In this document: positions 5,492 to 11,162 of the stretch, in pieces
How positions within the stretch are numbered: position 1 is the stretch's first letter
How the letters are laid out: each line of letters opens with the position of its first letter
Assembly (NCBI GenBank): GCA_035702855.1
Contig: DASSZM010000042.1
Span: forward strand, 1-11,783
Reading direction: 5' to 3'
Source of the DNA: JAKAQB01 sp035702855
GTDB taxonomy: Bacteria > Actinomycetota > Acidimicrobiia > Acidimicrobiales > Palsa-688
DNA length: 11,783 nucleotides
The notes under the pieces: model-generated
The model's database searches: none
Seen by the model: only the letters and a program-made list of their open reading frames with translations
What the model was told of the DNA's origin: nothing
Made by a program: the position numbers and the translations under genes

Positions 5492-7800
5492 CGGTCGGGC
5501 CCCCCGGAGCGCAGGGCGGCCTCACCGGCGAGGAGCCGGGCGGCCAGCACCTCGACCGACCCACGCCGGCGGTGCCGGCCGAAGGCCGCCTCGGCGACGA
5601 CGGACCCTCCCTTTGCCTCGACGTCCCTGCGGAGGCGGCCGAGGGCGCCCTTCGGGTCCACGCCGTAGGTGCAGTAGAGGGCGAACCGGGTGGCGCCGAG
5701 CGTCGGCTGGCGGGCGAGCCAGGCCGTGGTCGCCCGGGCGGGGCGCACGCCGGCCACGACCAGTCCCTCGACCCAGGTGCCGAGCACCACGAGGTCGGCG
5801 GCAGCGACGTCGGCAAGCGTGACGTCCCGCAGCGGCATGCTGCGCGCCTGGGCCCCGCGGGCGCCGAGCGCCGCGGCCAGCTCCCGCCCGACGCCCTCGG
5901 TGCGGCCGCCCCGGCTCTCGTAGGCCACCAGCACCCGCGGACCGGCGTCGTCGGCGGCCGGGCGGCCGGGTCGGCGCACCCGCCGCTCCACGGCGGAACG
6001 GGCGGCCCGCCGGCCCTGGGCCATGGCCTCGACGACCGTCGACGGGCCGACGAGGGCGTCACCGGCGACGAACAGCCGGTCGGCGACGCCGAGGGCGGCC
6101 GCGGTCTGGGCGGTCTCCCGGCCGAGGACGAGCTGCCCGATCGGCTGGTGGCGGGCGAAGGCAGGTGCTCCGGCGGCGAGCAGGCCACTCGCCTGCACCT
6201 CCCGCGCCGGCAGGCCCGTCGCCCGCCGGGCCAGCGGCGTGGCGCCGGCGAGCGCCGGGTCGATGCGGTAGCCCATAGCCATGACGACCAGGTCGACCCG
6301 CTCGTGGTGGGCGTCGCGGCGCACCACCTTGGGCTTGGTTGCGGCGTCGGGCTGGGTGGTCTCGCTGAGCACGGCGGTCGTCACCCGGCCGCCGGCACCC
6401 TCGAGGCGCTCGACGGTGGTGAGGAAGCGGATGTCGACGCCTTCCTCGGCTGCCTCGGCGAGCTCGTCGGGGCGCACCGGGGCGAAGCGGCGGTCCAGCC
6501 AGTCCACGCACACGGCGCGCGCCCCGAGGCGGCGGGCGAGCCGAGCGACGTCCATGGCGGTGTTGCCGGCGCCGACGACGAGGACGGTCGGCGGCTCCCC
6601 GTCGGCGGCCGGCGGGACGAGCCGGGAGGGCGAGCCGCCCTCGAGGGACGCCTGGGCGTCGAGCAGGAACTCGGTGGCGTCGCACACGCCGTCGAGGTCG
6701 CCGCCGGCGACGGGCAGCCGGAGGGGGACGCCGGCGCCGTGGGCGAGGATGACGGCGTCGAAGGTGGCGAGGAGGTCCTCGAGGTCCGCCGGGGTCACCT
6801 CCACCCCGCACCGCAGGTCGACCCCGGCCAGGAGCAGGTCGTCCCAGGGGCGGCGGGCGACGTCGGCCGGGAGGGTGAAGCCGGGGATCCCCCAGTCGAG
6901 CAGCCCGCCGGGGCGGTCCCTGGCCTCGAGGACGGTGACGGACGCCCCGGCGCGGACCAGCTCGAAAGCGGCCCCGATGCCGGCGGGGCCGGACCCGACG
7001 ACGGCGACGGTGGTGCCCGCCCCGAGGTCGTCCTCGGCCTCCAGCGGCAGCATCGCCGCCGCCTCCGAGACGTAGCGCTCGAGGGCACCGATGGCGACCG
7101 GGGTGCCGCCGGCCAGCGACCAGGTGCACGCCCCCTCGCACTGCACCGCCTGGTCGCAGACCCGGGAGCACACGTCGGGCAGGAAGCTCGTCTGGCGGAT
7201 CACGCGTTGCGCCCGCCTGAGGTCGTGCTCCCGCAGGGCGGCGATGAAGGCGGGGATGTCGTTGTGGGCGGGGCAACCCCGCACGCAGGTGGGGTCGGGG
7301 CACTGGAGGCACCGGCTGGCCTCGGCGAGGGCGTCGGCCTCGCTGGCCAACCCCCGGCGGGTCTCGGCCAGCACCCCGCCGCCACCGGCCAGCACCCCGG
7401 CGCCACCGGCGCCACCGGCGCCACCGGCGCCACCGGCCAGCACAGGGGTGTCGCCCCCCAGCACAGCAGTGTCGCCGACCAACTCGGGGCGGCCCCCGAG
7501 CACGCCGGCGCCGCCGGCCAGCGCCTCGGCCGGGTGGATGTCGACCGTGGCCCGGGTACCGGCGAGCAGCGGCCCCGAGACGGTGATGGCCCCGAACGGG
7601 CAGGTGCGCACGCACTGGCGGCAGCCGACGCAGCGCTCGTCGTCGGCGACGGCGGTCCAGGTGCGGGTGTCGAGGTCGAGTGCGGCGGTCGGGCAGCGCA
7701 CGATGCACTCCTGGCAACCGGCGCAGCGGTCGGCGAACACCTCGACGTGGAGGCGCTCGGCGGCGTCGGCGGACGGGGGCGTGACGAAGGTGGCGGTCAT
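5488..7800 (-). CDS. Fusion oxidoreductase: 2x[4Fe-4S] ferredoxin, GltD-like FAD/NAD(P) module, flavodoxin-like domain
   Basis: This 770-residue soluble protein fuses three electron-transfer parts. Residues 20-75 form a bacterial-type ferredoxin with Cys 26/29/32/36 and 57/60/63/67. A Gly/Ala linker (about 94-146) follows. Residues 150-605 resemble the glutamate synthase small subunit and its relatives: an N-terminal Fe-S region (Cys 164/167/172/176 and 211/215/221/225), an FAD site (GSGPAG, 269-274), an NAD(P) site (GAGNTAMD, 410-417) and the second FAD motif (FVAGDALVGPSTVVEAM, 577-593). Residues 622-765 look like flavodoxin, with an FMN phosphate-loop-like SRGGRTEGVG at 629-638. No glutamate synthase large subunit is nearby, so glutamate synthesis is unlikely. 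A role passing electrons between NAD(P)H and ferredoxin, flavodoxin or the membrane partner is inferred. ATG at 7798-7800 has GGAG 6 nt upstream. The gene follows the polyferredoxin by 9 nt and overlaps the regulator by 4 nt. Confidence 0.9.
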   Translation of the reverse strand: MTATFVTPPSADAAERLHVEVFADRCAGCQECIVRCPTAALDLDTRTWTAVADDERCVGCRQCVRTCPFGAITVSGPLLAGTRATVDIHPAEALAGGAGVLGGRPELVGDTAVLGGDTPVLAGGAGGAGGAGGAGVLAGGGGVLAETRRGLASEADALAEASRCLQCPDPTCVRGCPAHNDIPAFIAALREHDLRRAQRVIRQTSFLPDVCSRVCDQAVQCEGACTWSLAGGTPVAIGALERYVSEAAAMLPLEAEDDLGAGTTVAVVGSGPAGIGAAFELVRAGASVTVLEARDRPGGLLDWGIPGFTLPADVARRPWDDLLLAGVDLRCGVEVTPADLEDLLATFDAVILAHGAGVPLRLPVAGGDLDGVCDATEFLLDAQASLEGGSPSRLVPPAADGEPPTVLVVGAGNTAMDVARLARRLGARAVCVDWLDRRFAPVRPDELAEAAEEGVDIRFLTTVERLEGAGGRVTTAVLSETTQPDAATKPKVVRRDAHHERVDLVVMAMGYRIDPALAGATPLARRATGLPAREVQASGLLAAGAPAFARHQPIGQLVLGRETAQTAAALGVADRLFVAGDALVGPSTVVEAMAQGRRAARSAVERRVRRPGRPAADDAGPRVLVAYESRGGRTEGVGRELAAALGARGAQARSMPLRDVTLADVAAADLVVLGTWVEGLVVAGVRPARATTAWLARQPTLGATRFALYCTYGVDPKGALGRLRRDVEAKGGSVVAEAAFGRHRRRGSVEVLAARLLAGEAALRSGGPDR
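7401..7436. repeat. 9-bp coding microsatellite in the fusion-protein linker
   Basis: CGCCACCGG occurs four times in perfect tandem at 7401-7409, 7410-7418, 7419-7427 and 7428-7436. It encodes Gly-Gly-Ala repeats on the minus strand. The flanks also repeat: GCCACCGGCCAGCAC is at 7381-7395 and 7429-7443. The period of 9 keeps frame, so copy-number change would alter linker length without disrupting the protein. Confidence 0.85.
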
Positions 7801-7806
7801 CGGGGG

Positions 7807-7810
7807 CTCC
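7807..7810 (-). promoter_or_regulatory. Ribosome binding site of the fusion oxidoreductase
   Basis: GGAG on the minus strand is followed by 6 nt and the ATG at 7800. It abuts the stop codon of the upstream polyferredoxin gene, consistent with translational coupling. Confidence 0.6.
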
Positions 7811-9369
7811 TACTGGGCGGCGTGGATGGCGACGTAGAGCAGGCTGGCGGCGAGGCCGAAGGCCAGCGGCAGGGCGACCGCCGTGAGGCGGGCGGCGTGC
7901 GGGCGGGCGGCGACGGGCACCAGCTCGCGCCCGGAGATCCGCCACATCGACCAGACGGAGGCGAGGGTGCCGGCGGCCATCACCGCGACCTGCACGGCGA
8001 CGATGGTGGGGTTGCCGGCGAGGCGCAGGCCGTAGAGCGCCGAGCGGGTCGAGCCGACCCCGACCAGGTGCCCGGCGGCGGGGGCGACCCGGGTGGCGTG
8101 CGCCAGGAACTTCGGCAGCTGGCGGGCGAAGTAGTCGGCGCCGACGACGGGGATCAGGCCGTACATCACGGGCAGGAAGAAGCTGCGGAACGGACTGGTC
8201 CGCTCGAGGAACCGGCCCTTGACGGCGGCGGGCAGGTCGGCGCGGCGGGTGGCCCGGCCGAGCAGGGCGACGATCCCGGCGGTGGCCGCCGCGATCAGGG
8301 CGATGACGCCGAGGTAGTCGACGGGGTTGGGGTAGCCGATGCCGAGGGTGCGGTTGAGCCAGCCGTCGACGGTGGCGTAGAGGTTGGTGGCGTTGACCTG
8401 CTGGAAGACGACGAGTCCCCACAGGATGGCGACGGCCCAGGCGACGTCGGCGCGCCGGCGGGTCGGGGCGACGACCGAGGTGAGCGGCGGCTGCAGGTAG
8501 AGGCCGACGTTGCCGCTGGGGCAGGACTTGTAGCACTCGGTGCACAGCCCGCAGGCCAGGTTGGAGTCGGCGCTGCCCGGCCAGGTGTACCACGGGCAGC
8601 CGTAGCCCTCCTCGCCGCCGCGCATGCAGTCCTTGGTGGCGCAGCTGATGCAGGCGTCGCGGTCACGGGTGCGGAAGCCGGCGACCGAGCCCATGGCGCC
8701 GACGGTGCCGATGAGCGCCGAGAGCGGGCAGAGGTAGCGGCAGAAGGTCCGCCGCTCGAACACGAGGAAGAACACCAGGGCACTGGTGACGATGCCGAGG
8801 ACCATGACGGCGGTGGCGATCGGCCGTCCCGGTCCGGCGATGTTGAAGTACTCCTCGATCCAGGTCAGCAGGAGAAAGGCGCCGACGGAGGAGAGGAACC
8901 CGTACTGGGCGACGGAGTCCGGCAGCTTGCGGCCGAGGCCGAGGTGCCGCTGGGTCCGCTGCCACAGCGAGCGCCGCTGGATCCACTCGGCGAAGCCCCC
9001 GAACGGGCACATGGCGCACCACGCCCGGCCGACGACCACCATCATCACGAACACCAGGCAGAACCAGACGTACCAGGTGATGGCCGTCCCGAAGTTGAGG
9101 CCGGGGTCGGCGGTGCCGAGCAGGCCGGTGAAGATCACCAGCCAGAACACCAGCTGGTTGGGCAGGATCAGGAAGAACTGGAACTTGCGGCTGCGCAGCA
9201 CCCGTGCCACCCGCGGATGGCGGGCGATGTCCCAGGCTCGCGGCGGGTCGGTCGGACCGAAGCGCTCCTCGAGGTGGGAGCGGACCGGTGGCCGCAGGTG
9301 GACGGCGACGCCGACGGGGTCGGCCTTCGCACGCTCGCCGGCTGGTGGGGTCTCGTCCAGGATGGTCAC
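7810..9369 (-). CDS. Membrane polyferredoxin of the NosR/NapH type
   Basis: The 519-residue protein combines about nine membrane helices with cysteine motifs. After a roughly 60-residue cytoplasmic N-terminus, helices lie near 63-84, 97-117, 155-171, 184-204, 308-325, 351-370, 396-412, 445-468 and 490-515. The paired C118-xx-C121-P and C210-xxx-C214-P motifs at helix ends are typical of the NosR/NapH/CcoG group. Between helices four and five are two ferredoxin-like cluster sites: C240/C243/C248/C258 (spaced more widely than usual before the last Cys) and C273/C276/C279/C283-P. Family members move electrons across or along the membrane, often from quinol or to periplasmic reductases. No nos or nap genes are present, so neither name is used. 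GTG at 9367-9369 has GGGGAG 4 nt upstream. It is the first gene of the operon and probably the membrane partner of the fusion oxidoreductase. Confidence 0.88.
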   Translation of the reverse strand: MTILDETPPAGERAKADPVGVAVHLRPPVRSHLEERFGPTDPPRAWDIARHPRVARVLRSRKFQFFLILPNQLVFWLVIFTGLLGTADPGLNFGTAITWYVWFCLVFVMMVVVGRAWCAMCPFGGFAEWIQRRSLWQRTQRHLGLGRKLPDSVAQYGFLSSVGAFLLLTWIEEYFNIAGPGRPIATAVMVLGIVTSALVFFLVFERRTFCRYLCPLSALIGTVGAMGSVAGFRTRDRDACISCATKDCMRGGEEGYGCPWYTWPGSADSNLACGLCTECYKSCPSGNVGLYLQPPLTSVVAPTRRRADVAWAVAILWGLVVFQQVNATNLYATVDGWLNRTLGIGYPNPVDYLGVIALIAAATAGIVALLGRATRRADLPAAVKGRFLERTSPFRSFFLPVMYGLIPVVGADYFARQLPKFLAHATRVAPAAGHLVGVGSTRSALYGLRLAGNPTIVAVQVAVMAAGTLASVWSMWRISGRELVPVAARPHAARLTAVALPLAFGLAASLLYVAIHAAQ

Positions 9370-9373
9370 GGCG

Positions 9374-9379
9374 CTCCCC
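9374..9379 (-). promoter_or_regulatory. Ribosome binding site of the polyferredoxin gene
   Basis: GGGGAG on the minus strand lies 4 nt before the GTG at 9369 and is the only purine-rich tract upstream. It supports this start. Confidence 0.55.
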
Positions 9380-9380
9380 T

Positions 9381-9434
9381 TCGTCTACTTATATCGTCTA
9401 CGTATACCTACTGACCTGAGGTACTGTACGTAGA
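9381..9434. promoter_or_regulatory. AT-rich divergent control region with repeated half-sites (candidate Rrf2 operator)
   Basis: This 54-bp stretch has 23 G/C (about 43 percent) in otherwise very GC-rich DNA. It holds a 13-bp tandem direct repeat differing at one base (TCGTCTACTTATA at 9381-9393 and TCGTCTACGTATA at 9394-9406). It also holds a perfect 8-bp inverted repeat, TCTACGTA (9397-9404) with TACGTAGA (9427-9434). Within it TACCT (9405-9409) and AGGTA (9419-9423) form a smaller dyad. It lies between the polyferredoxin start and the divergent Rrf2 start, where an autoregulating Rrf2 protein would be expected to bind. Binding itself is inferred. Confidence 0.6.
9388..9393 (-). promoter_or_regulatory. 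Possible -10 of the polyferredoxin operon
   Basis: TATAAG on the minus strand lies inside the first half-site repeat and would give a very short leader of about 11 nt containing the ribosome binding site. A second candidate, TACAGT (9423-9428), would give a leader near 46 nt. Neither has a convincing -35. Both sit within the candidate operator, so a bound repressor would block them. Confidence 0.3.
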
Positions 9435-9461
9435 TCCACGGACGAACGTCAAGTCCCCCGC

Positions 9462-9467
9462 TACACT
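9462..9467 (+). promoter_or_regulatory. Candidate -10 of a leaderless Rrf2-gene transcript
   Basis: TACACT is followed by 6 nt (TTCGGG) and then the GTG at 9474, so transcription would begin at the start codon. No usable Shine-Dalgarno is present. No good -35 is visible at 17-18 bp. Confidence 0.45.
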
Positions 9468-9473
9468 TTCGGG

Positions 9474-10388
9474 GTGAACCTGACCCTGACCCGGCGGGGT
9501 GACTACGTGGTGCGCTCGGCGCTCGCGCTCGCCCGGGCCTACCCGTCGGGCCGGCCCCGCAAGATCCGGGAGGTGGTAGCGGAGATGGCCGTCCCGCCGA
9601 CCTTCGCGTCCCAGATCCTTGCCGACCTGGTGCGGGCCGAGCTCGCCACCTCGCGGGCCGGCAAGGCCGGCGGCTACCGCCTCGTGCGGGACCCGCGCGA
9701 TATCTCGCTGCTCGAGGTGGTCGAGGCGGGCGAGGGCCCGCTGCGGCCCGAGCGCTGCGCCCTCGGCGACGGCCCCTGCCGGTGGGACGCCGTCTGCCCG
9801 CTCCACGAGACGTGGAGCTCGGCGACCGCGGCGTTCCGTTCGTCGCTGGCGGCCACCTCCCTCGCCGACCTGGCGGCGAGCGACGAGGGGCTGGAGACCG
9901 GCACCCGGTCCGCCCCGGCGGACTCCCACCGCGCCGGCGGTCACGCCGTCGCCGTCGACCAGACCGTCCCCGTCGCCCGGTCGGCGGCGGCGCTCCTCGA
10001 CCGCCTCCACCGGCTCGAGCCCCGGCTGGCCGCCGCCGTGGCGGCCGCCTACGCCGAGGTCCTGCCGGCCGCCGGCGGGTGGCGGCCCGGGGAGGGTGAC
10101 ACCGCCGTCGTCCTGGCCGCCGAGCCGAAGGCGGCGACCGGCACGCTCACGTGGGAGTGCGTCTCGGAGGCGGAGGACGGCGAGTCCCGCTTCGAGGGCA
10201 CGGTCGAGGTCACCCCGCTCGGGGCCGGGCGCAGCGAGTTGCGCGGCCACGGGCGCCTCCGCCCGCCGAGCCACCCCGGGGAGGCCCCCGACCGCCTGGC
10301 GGAGAGCCTGCTGCGGGCTGTGCTGTGCCACCTGGCACACCTCGCCGGGGCCCGCGCCGGATCGACCACCCGGTCCCCGGCGGGCTGA
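9474..10388 (+). CDS. Rrf2-family Fe-S-type transcriptional regulator with C-terminal extension
   Basis: Residues 1-130 are a clear Rrf2 domain: MNLTLTRRGDYVVRSALALA, the helix-turn-helix region with PPTFASQILADLVRA, and the wing GKAGGYRLVRDP. Three cysteines follow as C95-x6-C102-x5-C108-xx-H111. IscR binds its cluster with Cys-x5-Cys-x5-Cys-xx-His and NsrR uses three Cys plus an Asp near residue 8. Here His111 and Asp10 occupy the matching places, so a [2Fe-2S] or [4Fe-4S] sensor is likely, with one extra residue between the first two Cys. Typical Rrf2 proteins are 140-165 residues, but this one has 304. The extra part includes a segment (about 200-270: TGTLTWECVS...FEGTVEVTPLGAGRSELRGHG) that reads like SRPBCC-type beta strands, a weak assignment. 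It is divergent from the redox operon and 104 bp from its start. Redox or NO control of that operon is inferred. Confidence 0.88.
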   Translation: MNLTLTRRGDYVVRSALALARAYPSGRPRKIREVVAEMAVPPTFASQILADLVRAELATSRAGKAGGYRLVRDPRDISLLEVVEAGEGPLRPERCALGDGPCRWDAVCPLHETWSSATAAFRSSLAATSLADLAASDEGLETGTRSAPADSHRAGGHAVAVDQTVPVARSAAALLDRLHRLEPRLAAAVAAAYAEVLPAAGGWRPGEGDTAVVLAAEPKAATGTLTWECVSEAEDGESRFEGTVEVTPLGAGRSELRGHGRLRPPSHPGEAPDRLAESLLRAVLCHLAHLAGARAGSTTRSPAG

Positions 10389-10446
10389 TCGGCAAAGGTT
10401 CGGGAAAGGCCCCGCCCGACGCGGCTCGCAGCCGCCGTCCCCGGCC

Positions 10447-10452
10447 TATCGT
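10447..10452 (+). promoter_or_regulatory. Candidate -10 of a leaderless transcript for the membrane cytochrome-like gene
   Basis: TATCGT is followed by 7 nt and then the GTG at 10460, again placing the transcription start at the start codon. It lies in the 71-bp gap after the Rrf2 stop. Read-through from the Rrf2 gene is also possible. Confidence 0.4.
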
Positions 10453-10459
10453 CCGGCTC

Positions 10460-11110
10460 GTGAACCTGGACCACCGTCAGCGAGGGGTGTCCCGGCGGGC
10501 CCTCGCAGGGGTCGAGGCCAACGCCCGCCTCACCGGCGGGACGGCCGTCGTCCTGCTCGTGCTGCTCTTCCTCGAGGGTGTCACGATCCTGCGCATCCTG
10601 CCGTTGCTCACCTGGCACGTGGCGATCGGCCTCGTGCTCGTCCCGGTCGTGGTGGTGAAGCTCGGCTCCACCGGCTGGCGCTTCGCCCGCTACTACCTGG
10701 GCAGCCGGGGCTACGTCGCCAAGGGACCGCCGCCCCCGGCGCTGCGGCTCCTGGGCCCGATCGTCGTGGTGCTGACCGCCGTGCTGTTCGCCAGCGGGAT
10801 CGCCCTGCTGCTCGCCCCGCACGCGCTCGGCGGGCGCCTCCTCTTCCTCCACAAGGCGAGCTTCGTGTTGTGGTTCCTCGCCATGGCGGTGCACGTGCTC
10901 GGCCACCTGGCCGAGACCGCCCGCCTCGCGCCCCGCGACTGGATGCCGCGCACCCGCCGCTCCGTGCGGGGCGCCCCCGCCCGCCTCCTGCTCATCGTGG
11001 CGAGCCTGGTCGTCGGGGCCGCCCTGGCCGGGGCGCTGACGGGGCGGACCGCCCACTTCAAGCAGGTGTACTTCCGGTCCCCGCCGGCGGCGGCCTCCAC
11101 CGGCCACTGA
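10460..11110 (+). CDS. Five-helix membrane protein, cytochrome b561-like histidine pattern
   Basis: The 216-residue protein has five hydrophobic helices (about 26-46, 49-68, 95-118, 128-150 and 174-194). Histidines fall in or at helix two (LLTWH53) and helix four (LFLH131, AVH145VLGH149), an arrangement suited to binding b-type haem, as in cytochrome b561/ferric-reductase-like proteins. The loop after helix two carries a block (KLGSTGWRFARYYLG...GYVAKGPP) that I recall as conserved in a family of actinobacterial membrane proteins without a settled function. GTG at 10460-10462 is chosen because the first helix follows at a normal distance and a TATCGT box lies 7 nt upstream. The frame is open further upstream, but that part overlaps the Rrf2 gene. 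Its place beside the redox operon suggests a membrane electron carrier, which is inference. A hairpin follows the stop. Confidence 0.75.
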   Translation: MNLDHRQRGVSRRALAGVEANARLTGGTAVVLLVLLFLEGVTILRILPLLTWHVAIGLVLVPVVVVKLGSTGWRFARYYLGSRGYVAKGPPPPALRLLGPIVVVLTAVLFASGIALLLAPHALGGRLLFLHKASFVLWFLAMAVHVLGHLAETARLAPRDWMPRTRRSVRGAPARLLLIVASLVVGAALAGALTGRTAHFKQVYFRSPPAAASTGH

Positions 11111-11122
11111 GCACAGGCCCAC

Positions 11123-11151
11123 GGCCGGCGGGCACCGACCGCCCGCCGGCC
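11123..11151. terminator. Bidirectional GC hairpin terminator
   Basis: A perfect 11-bp inverted repeat (GGCCGGCGGGC at 11123-11133 and GCCCGCCGGCC at 11141-11151) with a 7-nt loop lies between two convergent genes, 13 bp after one stop and 12 bp before the other. There is no T-tract, as is usual for GC-rich actinobacterial hairpins. It can serve both strands. Confidence 0.75.
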
Positions 11152-11162
11152 ACCCGGGTGGG

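Noticed and set aside
2190..6188. A minus-strand frame open for 4 kb across the amidohydrolase, kinase, regulator and part of the fusion gene.
   Set aside because: Only its last 281 residues show a family match. The rest is Arg/Pro/Ala-rich, out of frame with clear kinase, regulator and oxidoreductase motifs, and is a product of high GC.
5488..7800. Naming the fusion protein glutamate synthase small subunit (gltD).
   Set aside because: No large subunit is nearby, and the ferredoxin and flavodoxin-like additions point to another electron-transfer role.
7810..9369. Naming the polyferredoxin nosR, napH or ccoG.
   Set aside because: The cysteine motifs fit the group, but no partner genes of nitrous oxide, nitrate or cytochrome oxidase assembly are in the window.
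5572..9414. A plus-strand frame of 1280 codons opposite the fusion and polyferredoxin genes.
   Set aside because: It is antisense to two proteins with unmistakable motifs, has no recognisable domain and has the Gly/Ala/Arg/Asp-rich composition of a mirror frame.
9397..9434. The inverted repeat as a transposon end or attachment site.
   Set aside because: No transposase or integrase is present and no target-site duplication is visible. The position between divergent starts fits an operator better.
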